Of a DNA stretch of 64,000 bases, positions 12,601 to 24,600 are shown piece after piece (within the stretch, counting starts at the first letter, position 1; every line of letters begins with the position of its first letter). Where the stretch lies: NCBI RefSeq assembly GCF_021869535.1, contig NW_026262701.1:5719501-5783500 (forward strand). The letters are read 5' to 3'. The stretch is from Mytilus californianus (Eukaryota > Mollusca > Bivalvia > Mytilida > Mytilidae). The position numbers were made by a program, and so were the translations under genes. The notes beneath the pieces were generated by a model. It did no database searches. It saw nothing but the letters and a program-made list of their open reading frames with translations, and was not told the DNA's origin.

Positions 12601-15600
12601 CAATTTAGCATGAATTAAGTCTAAATTTGTTCCCGCTGTTATAAATTAATTCAGTATTTGCTAAATTTTAACCGAGTCTTTGGTATGCTAATACACAACA
12701 AAATTGACATTCTAAAGCCTTAAAATAGCTTTAACTTGTAAAATTTGTCTACTGTTAGGTTAATTTAAGTTTTTAAACAAGAAAAGACAAGCACAGAAGG
12801 TATAGTTTTAGAAATTTGACTAAAAAAGGAGAATTTACACTTTGACATGGCATGTTTCACCAAATCACTTTTTTGTTGCATTTCAATGTCAACTGCTAAC
12901 CTTCATAAAATATTTATTTCTGAACCAATTTTCAAAACTAGCAGGCCAATTTGCTCGTTTAAGCTAGCAGAACACAGAAATCCATTTAAAATGGAATTGG
13001 AAAAAAAAATGTTTTTCCTTAAGGTAGCAATACACAGTTAGAAGTTTAGTTTCGCATTATGGCCATGGTGAATTTTTTAAATATGAAAGTTTTTGTACAA
13101 TAAAATTGATTTTTAGATAATTGAAGAATAATGTAGCCTTCTTAGTGGGTTTATATGAACATTTAGATTGTTTTTAGCATGTTTTATAGGCCATTTTTCT
13201 GTTTGACAGTCCGTATTTTCCTATCCGTACCGCCCATATGTCCATAAATTATTGTAGTGTTTATCAACAAAGATTTTGCGCTCGATCTATTCAATTCAAT
13301 TTTATGGAAAAACGAGCAGAAATGCATATGATTTTTTTTGAACCTCTTGATAGATATATGTCTATGGATTCAGGAAAGGTATCACTGTAATTAATTGAAA
13401 TTTTCCTTTGGACCAAATTTTGGAGACTTTTGTGACATGTTCACCCCCTTTTTTTTGGCAATATTTTGTATCAAAGAAATGCAGATTGTTGCCATGGTTA
13501 CTCCCAAAAGAGATTATATTTCACCATTATAACCATTAGAAATCAAATCTATGGAAGATTTTCTTCCTATAAATATACACATGCATAACACAAATATTAA
13601 GCCTTATTTGTTAGAACGGAAGGGAAAGAGGGTGTTTAAAAATTATGAGTGTCAATTTTAAGTTTTTTTCCTAACTGTGTATAGCTACCTTAATTGTCGA
13701 AATTCGGATATGGTGTACTAATTTTTGCACCTTTTTGTTTGGGGTATACCATCTTTTCCGCAAGTTTATTGTTTTCGGTTTGGTATTAAATTAATAGTTA
13801 AGATCCATTTTGTTACATCTGGTGATCCGTTTATTTGGGAATCGCCAATGGCAGTCAGCAGGGTTTAAGAACATCCGTTGTTCGACCTGCTAGTCAAATG
13901 CGTTTGTTAATAATATACTTTTTCACTTTTTTTGGTCTTTTGGAAAATGTTGTTTGTGCTGTATTTAGACCCCTCTACCAAGAAATTTGTTTTGCATGCA
14001 CACCTATAAAAATTGCGGTTTTTATCCAACACAATCATAGCTTTGAATGCTGTTTTCAATTTAGACTTGCATATGTATATTACATATGGTGTAGCATTCT
14101 CTTGTTTTCATTGAATATTACGATCACGTGTTTCAAATAATATTTTATATATCTGAAGCCTTGATTCTATTTTTAAGTATATTGACGCTATGTTTCTATT
14201 TATACGTATATTGACGGTCAATATTAAAAATCTGTGGTGTCACACATATCAAATAACAAGTCCATATATAACGTATTGACCTCGTCAAAAGTCCATAATT
14301 GATAATAAATATATATATATATGTAGGACTCAAATCTATGGTGAGTTCCAGATGTATGGCAGATTTCAAATCTATGGCAAATATGACCCCACAAATGCTG
14401 TACAAATCATAATCTATGGCAGATTTTGAAATTGCATTATTTCAAACAAAAAAAGTAAACTATATTGCCACAATTAAATAACGTCATATTACTTTGTCAT
14501 CATGGATGTGAGTATTTTTTTTTTTGGCCAACAACATAGGAAACATGTTTTAGACAAGAAAACGACATGAAGAAAACTATAAAAATAAATTTGAAACGAT
14601 TTGCATCATAAAATTTTTGGCCCTATGCTGGTTTATTAAAATTTTTTATCACTATGGGACTCTTTAAAATAGATTAGGAAACTAGAAAATTTGCCATAGA
14701 TTTGGATTCTAAAAAATCTGCCATAGATCTGGAAACCTCCATGGATGCAAGTCCTACATATATATATTATATATATGTAAGACTCTGAACCGAGATGGTA
14801 CTCCAAACTGCGATGGTCATGCTGATCGGATGGTTTGACGCTGTAGTGGGTTTTAATCACACTGGAGTGCTATGGTGGGATTATGAAGTTTTCTTGCTGA
14901 TAGCTACTCCGAAGTGCGATGGTGGTAATGCTGGAGTGTGATGGATTACATAAATAAATGTTCAATGTTTTTTCATGTTCACATGTCAATGTAGAAGTCA
15001 ATTTGTTTGTTGGAAGTAGCTTTTTAGTATTTTTAAAGTAAAACATGGAGAGTATAATCTGTTTAATTTAAAACAGTCATGGTTGGAGGCATTTTATAGC
15101 CGACTATAAGGTATGGGTTTTTCTCATTGTTGAAGGCTGTATGGTTGCCTGATAATTGCTTACTTACATCCACTTCATTTGAACTTCGGTGGATAGTTGT
15201 CTCATTGGCAATCATACCACATCTCCTAACTTTAATGTTAGATACAAATAGTCATTGTATTTCCAGTCCTAACTGTAACGTTGTAGTGTATTTTGTAAGT
15301 AGCTTAAGACAAAAAACCAATAGTTCATATAATCATTCTAATATTGACCACTATAGACACTACATTAAAGGTTATTTTCCTTAAAACCATACTAAATGCA
15401 ATGACTGAAAAACATGGTAGTTGTTTGAAATGCAAATTCTGCTTGATTAGTCAGAACAGAATAAAATATGCGAAAAAATTTCTACAACTGCTGTCAAAAG
15501 AACAGGGAGCAAGATGGTTTTTACTGCAAATGGAGAAAATATTGAATGTTTGGTATTTATACTAACATTAGTAGATTTTAAACTAGCCATCATTGATCAT

Positions 15601-18600
15601 GGGTCTTATAAACCATTGCACATCAGTGAAAGGACCATCGCACTTCAGCGTCTTCTGAGTCCTACATATATATATATACATTGAAATATTCACCATATAC
15701 TTTCCAGGAATACCTTGAAAATAATCTGTAATAATTTTCTGTCAAATTAGATCTGGAAAATTTGACGTTTAACAATAAAGTTAATTTCAATATCTGTGAT
15801 ACCATCTGTGTTATAACTGTTATGTGATATTTCCAGCAAAGAAAAAATGATCCAGATTGTACACCAGCAGGAATGATCCAGGCGTGTCTGACAGGTGAAG
15901 ACACATCTATTAGGTATATTTATATATCAGATCAAAGGAGATGTGGGATATACATCAATGTGATACAACAGAAAACCATTAAGATATCCATTTGTATATC
16001 CAAAATTTTATTTTTTTTACAATAAACAGTGCTCCCTCCCTTGCTGTATTGCCCCTCCTTAAACCGCCTTATGACTTTTCATGTAGTAAAATCAATCAGC
16101 ATCCACTAAATAAAGGTGACCCTGACTCTCATCTTACAATTCACTGAATTGTGAGTCTGTTAGTAGTTTTTTGTATACTTTGTTGACTTTCAATGAAGAT
16201 GTATTTACTGCAGTCTGGTGCATTCACATCAAAAGTCAGTCAATATGAAATTTACTTTGTCCAAAGAGACTTTACAATCATAGGTTACTATATGTTAATC
16301 AGTGTCTGGTAACAGCTGTTGAATATTGTATTGGTCAGCCTTCATTTTTGCCCTTTTTTTTCCCAGTGAAACCAGATACCTGTTACTGCTGACAGAGAAC
16401 TATGGAGCCCTGACAATACTACAACAGAAAATATTTACCATGGAGAATGCCGTTGTTATATTTGGAAGCAGTTTTCCCAGTGATCAAGAATATACACAGG
16501 TATGTCTTAATCATGAATTTGCTGCAAAGGTGTAGGGGTATTTTTGCTCCTTTTCCTCATCTTGATCAGTATCCTTAATGGGCCCTATTGTGAGGGACAT
16601 GATTAACAATTATGAACAAAAATCTCGCCATAGTGATATGAGACATTTTACTACTTTAAAGAATGATTATGCTTAACCATTAGAGTTGTTTTAAAGAGCA
16701 GAGAAACATAGAATAAACATGTATGGAGTTATGTAATGTTTGCAAAGAACTGACTTGACACAGAAATGAAGGATACCATAGATACAGTTAAATCTGCTTC
16801 ATATATTGAAATGGACAATGAGGGTTTAAATTTTACACAGTCTTAACTTGCATTCTAATCTTGCAAATTTTGTAAGTGAATCGTCGTGTATATTATACAG
16901 AAAGAATTTGTTTTAGGTGTGTAGAAATATAAACCGTATCAAAGTTTGTATGGAGACTGGGAGTACTGTTATCCTGTTGAACTTGGAGAATCTATATGAA
17001 AGTCTTTATGATGCTCTGAATCAGGTAAAATCTGTTTCATAGAAGAAGAAAAAAGGGTTTGTATATTGAAATTAAAGCTGATATAAAAATCTAAACAATT
17101 ATAAGGACTGTATTGGTTGTCAAGTGAATATTTATTTTCTTCCCAAAAATCCTGATAAAAGTTCTGTGAGTTCACATTACGAGGTTTACACAAAGAAGAA
17201 CAAAAAAGTGGAAAGTTTGAATCCTGGATCAAGGTGTACATAGTCATACCGTAATTAATTGACAAAATATTTAGTATAACTTAATTTTTGCGCCCGTCCC
17301 AAGTCAGGAGCCTCTGGCCTTTGTTAGTCTTGTATGTTTTTTAATTTTAGTTCTTTTATATGTTTTGGAGTTTAGTATGACGTCCATTTTCACTGAACTA
17401 GTACACAATTTTATTTAGGGGCCAGCTGAGGACCACCTCCGGGTGCGGGACTTTATCGCTGCGTTGAAGACCCATTGTGGCCTTCGGCTGTTGTCTACTC
17501 TTTGGTCGGGTTGTTGTCTCTTTGACATATTCCCCATTTCCATTCTCAATTTTATTTAAGACAGTAAAACTAAAAAAAAAAAAGATAACAACAAAAGACA
17601 CCTAAAAAGTAAGGTGAAAGATACCAAAGGGACATTCAAACTCATTAGTTGACAATGTCATGGAAGAATGACGAAAAAATGATTAAAAGATAAACATCAG
17701 TATACAAAACACAGCATAGAAACCTAAAGACTGAGCAACACGAACCCCAACAAAAGTGATCTGAGGTGTTCCTGAAGGGTAAGCAGATCCTGCTCCACTT
17801 TTGGCACCCATGGTGTTTAATAAATAAAAATATTTATTGAATTTCTAAGTATATATATTAAAAATTCTTGTACATTACAGTATTATGTAGAGTTTGGAGG
17901 AGAGAGATATGTAGACTTAGGTCTTGGTTCACATCGAGTGAAATGTAGAGTACACAGAAAGTTCAGGTAAATATTTTTTTTATGCTCTGCAACTGAAAGT
18001 TGATGGGCATATTGTTTTACCCTGTCCTTCAGTCCGTCCTCCCTTCTGTCCGTCCCATTATGTGTATATAGTTATTCCAGATAACTCCTCCTACAGTTTG
18101 AATGCTAGGAAGTTTTCACTTTGCTGGCTGTTTGTACATATATTGAAGGTGAGCATTCAGTGTTTTGATTTTTATTAATATTTGCTCTTTTGGGAGATAG
18201 TTGAACTTTGTCATTTTTTGGAGTATTTACTTGCATAAGAAGTGCATATCGTTTCCAGATAACTCACCCTACAGTGAACCATAGACCTATGTGCTCCCAT
18301 GCTTAACTTTGTTATACCCCCGCCTTAAAAAAGTGGGGTTATACTGTTTTACCTCTGTCTGTCCGTCCATCCATCCATCCATCCATCCGTAAGTCAGTCC
18401 TTCCGTCCCATGAATATTTTTCGTCGCATCTTTCTCAGGAACTGCATTACAAGGATTTCTGAAATTTGGGTTCAGGGTTTATATGAGTCAGCTATACCGT
18501 GTGATGCGTTTTCAGATTCACCACTCAACAACTTCCTGTTTACCTTATACTTTTAGCGGGGTGGGGGTATCATTAGTGAGCAGTAGCTCACAGATTCACT

Positions 18601-21600
18601 TGTTTGTTTTAAAATAACACTTTGCATCTGCTTGGGCATCATTTGTGTCTCCCAGACCTAATAATATCTCAAAGAAAGTCCTACATTGACTTTGTTATTA
18701 TACAGTTACTTCAGAGTGGAGTGCGGGGGCATCACTTTGTCTAGTTTTATATAGTTTTCAGTCTGGAGTAGTTTACAGGGTTTTTTCCAAGCTTCTGATA
18801 AGTGGAAGAAATTCAGAAAATAGAGAAAACAATATTAGAGCTGTACTAACAAGTAGCTATGAATTATGAGTGAATTGGTTAAGTTTAAAGATTCTGGCTG
18901 TAGTTAAAAAATGGATAATGCAGAAAAATAAAAATAAAAGTGAAATAAAATGTATTTTTACATGCCTTTTTCAGACCTTCTTAAACAATTTTTAATAGAA
19001 ACCTATATAGCTTTCATTTGAGGTTGTGGTAGAGCTATTAGAAATCAATTTTCTGGCAAAGTCTAAGTTAGAATCTTTTAAATCAGCAGTTGACATGTAA
19101 TCTTTTCACATGTAAATTAATGCTATTATAGCCGGGTAAAATGGCGTTCCGGCTAAATGGAAATCAAGAAGGAATATTTCGCTCCTTAAACTTTTATTTT
19201 AGCAGTCCGGCAAGACCGAACAACAAACTCCGAACCAAATGTAAAGTAACATACAAACAATAACAATATATATAAGCACAAGCAATTAAAGGATTAAGAA
19301 GATTAACATATGCCAAATAGAAATAACAATAGATTAGAAGAGTAATTAATGTCCGACACGTATAAGTAAATTATTGTCTAAACTGTTACAGAGAATAAAT
19401 AATTAAATGAATAGAGTAAATGAATTTAAGTCCTTTGTCCAAGATTATGACACATAATCCGTGTAAAACACTTATGCCTAAATTTACGACAAAGTTCAGA
19501 ATAATAAAATAAATGCAAAACCTAAATATACATTAAAACAATTGAATAAATAAAATGTTGTTCAAAACTATTTTCACACTGCACAGTCCAAATTGTCCGG
19601 TCATATATTCCCGCGGCCCTTGAAGACACGACCCGGGTCTTACTGTTCATCTGAAATTGTTCCGAAATTTTTTTCTGTGGTTGTGGCGTCCTCTGTAACG
19701 ATAGTTTTGGTTTGGATGATTATCTTCTCTTGTATTTTTCCGAAAATTGTCCAATTCGTCTTCTAGTTTGGTGATTCGATCCCGCATATGTTCTTTATCG
19801 CGTTGTAATTGGTATTGCTGGTCGATTGCATCACACCTTTGATCGTAAATCCGAAAATTAGCTTCTTCAAGATCAGTAATGCGTTCCCGTAATTTTTCCA
19901 TATCTTTTTTATCATCTGCACCTTGTTTTTGAAGTTTTTCTAGATTGCTAACAACACTGGTATGCTTTTGATTTAATTCTTTAAATTTCTTTTCATAGTG
20001 TACACTTTTAATTTTGAATTTAACTCTCTCGGAATTCACTCGGTCGTGCCTGAGTCTAACGTTATCTATAAATTCCCTATTATAATCTAAGGTTGGAAAG
20101 AAGTCCATCAGTTCAATAGTATTGAGTTCCGCACAAGGAAAAATTGACATAGCTTTCTGTTCTTTGAATTTTCTCATTCTTTCTGCGTCACGACGTAACT
20201 TAGATTTCGATTTAACCTTAACAACTTTCACGTCCGGTTGTCTGTGAAAATTACACATTCTGGCGTAATGTCCAAAACTTCTGCACTTATAGCAAAATGA
20301 CGTTTTTGCTATACATTGTCTAAAATGAAATTGATTATTCACAGTCTTTCCACAAAACTTACATAGGTAGTTGTCCATATGTTGAAAATTTCTTGTCTGA
20401 AAGGTAGTTCCATGATCAGACTTCTGGTATCTCCAGTCTCGGCCAAAATTTCTGGTTCTCCGCGTATCCATTTTTCTGTTTGCTGGGGGTTCAGCTTCAC
20501 AGGTAGAACAAGGTATCCGATAGATGCATTGCCCGGATGTCCTAACACCAGATATAGCCGGGTAAAATGGCGTTCCGGCTAAATGGAAATCAAGAAGGAA
20601 TATTTCGCTCCTTAAACTTTTATTTTAGCAGTCCGGCAAGACCGAACAACAAACTCCGAACCAAATGTAAAGTAACATACAAACAATAACAATATATATA
20701 AGCACAAGCAATTAAAGGATTAAGAAGATTAACATATGCCAAATAGAAATAACAATAGATTAGAAGAGTAATTAATGTCCGACACGTATAAGTAAATTAT
20801 TGTCTAAACTGTTACAGAGAATAAATAATTAAATGAATAGAGTAAATGAATTTAAGTCCTTTGTCCAAGATTATGACATATAATCCGTGTAAAACACTTA
20901 TGCCTAAATTTACGACAAAGTTCAGAATAATAAAATAAATGCAAAACCTAAATATACATTAAAACAATTGAATAAATAAAATGTTGTTTAAAACTATTTT
21001 CACACTGCACAGTCCAAATTGTCCGGTCATACTATGTTAAACACAATTCTTCAAATAAGAAATTTTTATTGAATTTATTATACAAGGTCAAGTTTGCTAT
21101 TGAAAAATGTTCAGCCTCACTATACTTTGCTGTATGACTCCGACCCTCTTTGCTTGAAAGTGGCTGTCAATGAAAAAAAAGAAAAAAAGTCACTTGATTT
21201 TCTACTGTATCAAGTTCCCACACAAAAAGAAGCTTTTTCAGAATATGATATTATTTTGATTCTCGGTCCAAATATGATCACTTTCACATATTTCAATACG
21301 CTGAGGAGTTGTCCCTGCACCTGACAAGTGACAGATAAGCAGTAGTCACTAAAAGGTATCCTTTGCAAATATCAATTGGAATTTTCTCTTACTTAGACTG
21401 ATTGTAGTAGCAGAGAAACAGATTGTATATGACAAGTTTCCAATTCCACTGATCAATCGTCTGGAGAAACATTTCTTATCATTGAAGACCATGCTGACAC
21501 CTTCTCTTCTAAAACTAACAGTTAAGTTACAGGAATGGGCACAGCAGTTCTGTGAAGTCAAAGTTCCTATGCATTTGAGATATTATAGGCAAAAGTAAGT

Positions 21601-24600
21601 GCTTTGTTATTAAATGCATAAGATATTCTGTCCTTCATTTACATTGCAATATATTACAAGGTCTAATGTTTTCAACATAAATTTTTATAGCTCTAAAATA
21701 AGAGACAAAATAAATCCGAATTCTTGTATGAATTAAAAGAGATGTAAGATATACAACAATGAGACGAAAACCAAGGGACATTTGAAACTTGTTTGTCATC
21801 ATGTTTGCATATCCGCAACAATTTCATGAACACCTTATTTGAAGTTTAAAAAAAATAATGTTTTTTTTTTTACAAACTGGTATGAAAAGAAATTTATAAT
21901 GTGTAAATATATATTCTCTATAATAGGAAAGAAAGCAGACAAATTGGAGATGCTTTTTACAAACTGGTAGGAAAAGAAATTTATAATGTGTAAATATATA
22001 TTCTCTATAATAGGAAAGAAAGCAGACAAATTGGAGATGCTTTTATGGGTTACCATGACGACACTTGTGCTGCTATTATACAGTACATATATCTTGAAAG
22101 AAAGTGTAATGACCAGGCTATACCAGAAATGGAAAATGAGGTATCAAAAGACTTTGTTTTTACTGTATTCATCATTCAAAGTAGTGTTCTATGAGAAAAA
22201 TACCATAAAACGTCGGAATAATCGCAACTTCATCCCGTTGCAGGCTGTAAAACTTTAATTTTTGTTGTTTTTCAATACCAACTAGGTATCAGATTGATTA
22301 TAAGACAAAAACGTAGTAGATGACCATATGATTATTTTATATCATCAAAAATAGAAATTTGTGTATCAACAACATATAGTTTTTTTTAAGAAAAATCAAT
22401 GTATTAAAAATTAGAGATTTAATGATTTTAAGACAAATTTCAGTAGTTTTTTCGCTGACTTTATTTGCTTTCTATACAAATGGTCACCTATTTTGGAAGA
22501 ATTCAATCAGTAAAATTTCAGATAATAAAAGAGATAAATGCATTATTTTTTCAATTTTCAGTTATTCCAATGTTGTATGCAAACTTTTAGCAAAATCTGT
22601 GACATAGCCTACTGTTCCTTTACCTTAGATTAAGAAATAATTCTTTCGTGCCATGCTATATGCTCATTTTAACATGGGCAGGCATTTTATTTGTCAATAT
22701 CTTTATACCGAGCATTAGTGAGGTGTAAAATGTTGACAAATATAATGCCTACCCATGTTAAAATGAGCATAGAGCATGGCATGAAAGAATTATTTCGATT
22801 CTGATAGGAAAATTTAGAATTTAGAAAGGAAGAATGTCATATTAGAATCAGACTCAATTTATTCAAACAAAGTCTTTAGTGATAAATTTTGTAGGCTATT
22901 TCATTTCTCTATTACCTGTTTTACTGGAGAGCCCAGCTGCATATCAAATCATTACTTTATAAAAATAAGGAGATGTGGTATGATTGCCAAGGAGACAATT
23001 ATCCACCAAAGTTCAAATGAAAGGGATATAAGCAATTATAGGCATCTGTACTGCCTTCAACAATGAGAAAAACCCATACCATATAGTTGGCTATAAAAGG
23101 CCCTGACATGAAAAATGTGAAACAATTAAATTGAGAAAAATAACGGCCTAATTTATAACAAAACAAATATGACAGACAAGAACAAAAGACAACCACTGAA
23201 CTACAGTCTCCTGACTTGGGACAGACACATAAAGAATGTGGCGGGTTAAACATGATTGAAGGTGCAAACACTCCCCTAACCTGGGACAGTGGTGTAACAT
23301 TACAACATAAGAACAAACTATAAAAATCAGTTGAAAAGGGCTTAACTCATCAGATCAATTCAAAGCAGAAAAACATCTAACAAAAACACAGACCAGATGT
23401 GGCAGGGTATTTATGCATCCCTCACATCCTTTAATGCTTTTGAATGGTCATTTGCATTTTTAAAAGATTATCTGATATAGCTCTGTTGAGTTACATTTTA
23501 ACTATAGAAATGTTTTTCTTTTAGATTCTAAAAGATGCAGAAGGTATCCTTTTATGGTGTGCTACACCTGCAGCAGTGCTAGAACTTGAACATGACCATA
23601 TATCTAACACATACTTCTCAGAACAGCACCATGGAAGTCTGGAAGATTATCTACGTTATAAAGTAACAAATCAACAACAGAAAAACATACATGCTCAGGT
23701 TAGACTTACCTAATTAAGAAACACCTGAAAGTGTTTAAAATGGGCAAATTGTGATACTATTTTAAGAAAATCTATAGGACAGGTTTTGAGAAAGAGCATT
23801 TAAAAGTCAAATTATTTAAGCTTTTTTGCAATATTTAAGTTCAATCTATACCTTTGTTCCTCTATTTATGCGAAATTGAATTGCTTTATCTCACAGTATT
23901 AAAATCACATACATGTATATAATTTTTTTATATTCAAGTGCAGTTCCTTATGCTCAAGTTGCTTTCAAAATTTCACAAAAATCTGCAAGATCACCCATGA
24001 ACTCTTCAGGTACCCTTTACCATAATGGAGTAAATTTATTTTTTCAGATAACAACAAATTCCAAGTTACTGTCCATAGCAGATATAGATATATTGTGTAG
24101 ATTTCTACCTATTCTGAGGAAGAATATAGTTTTACTGAATCTTCAGTCATTTGACACAGAACAACAATTCAGTAGACAAATCAAGTATGAGTTAGATATA
24201 TACTGTTATTTTTACTGGTCTTATATTTTAGCAGGAATATTAAATTGAAGGTTATTTATACAACTCTCTAATTTCAATCTGATCAGAAAAAAAATAAGAC
24301 TGCCAGAGGCAATCTTTGTTTCTGATTGGTCAATTCTCAAGAATTTCCACTGAAACTACAAGGCAAATTTTAAACTTCAGGGGTTTGATGGATTTGAGGA
24401 TCCTCTACAAACTATGGTCATTTGATCACTATACAAAATTTCATCATTAAAAGTTGATCTGGTGGCAGACATGGTGGCAATGGTGATACAAAATTCCCAC
24501 TGAAACTGTATGGAAAATCACATTTTTCATTTTCTCTAGAACTCTTTGGCCAATTTTAACCAGATGTATCAGGAATAACGTATGAAAGGTCTTCATAAAG

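Larger units (their letters stand above)
19127..21031 (-). mobile_element. Non-autonomous LTR retrotransposon with Gag-like ORF (TR-GAG type)
   Basis: Two 479-bp direct repeats (19127-19605 and 20553-21031) enclose a 947-bp interior and are flanked by CTAT on both sides (19123-19126 and 21032-21035). On the minus strand a primer-binding-like TGGTGTTAGGACATCCGG starts two bases after the 5' LTR (20550 down), and a purine-leaning stretch (AGGGCCGCGGGAATA) precedes the 3' LTR. The only ORF is Gag-like; protease, reverse transcriptase and integrase are absent. The LTRs differ at two positions I can see, so the insertion is recent. It lies antisense in intron 12. Confidence 0.9.

Noticed and set aside
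18360..18400. CATCC repeat as a possible telomere-like or CRISPR-like array
   Set aside because: It is a simple tetra/pentanucleotide run inside a common dispersed repeat, with no spacers or direct-repeat structure.
20339..20548. 69-aa minus-strand ORF overlapping the start of the Gag-like ORF
   Set aside because: It is in another frame, begins next to the primer-binding-like site, and has no recognisable domain; it might be leader sequence but there is no evidence.
22999..23316. 105-aa minus-strand ORF
   Set aside because: It lies wholly in a family A interspersed repeat found at a dozen places in the window.
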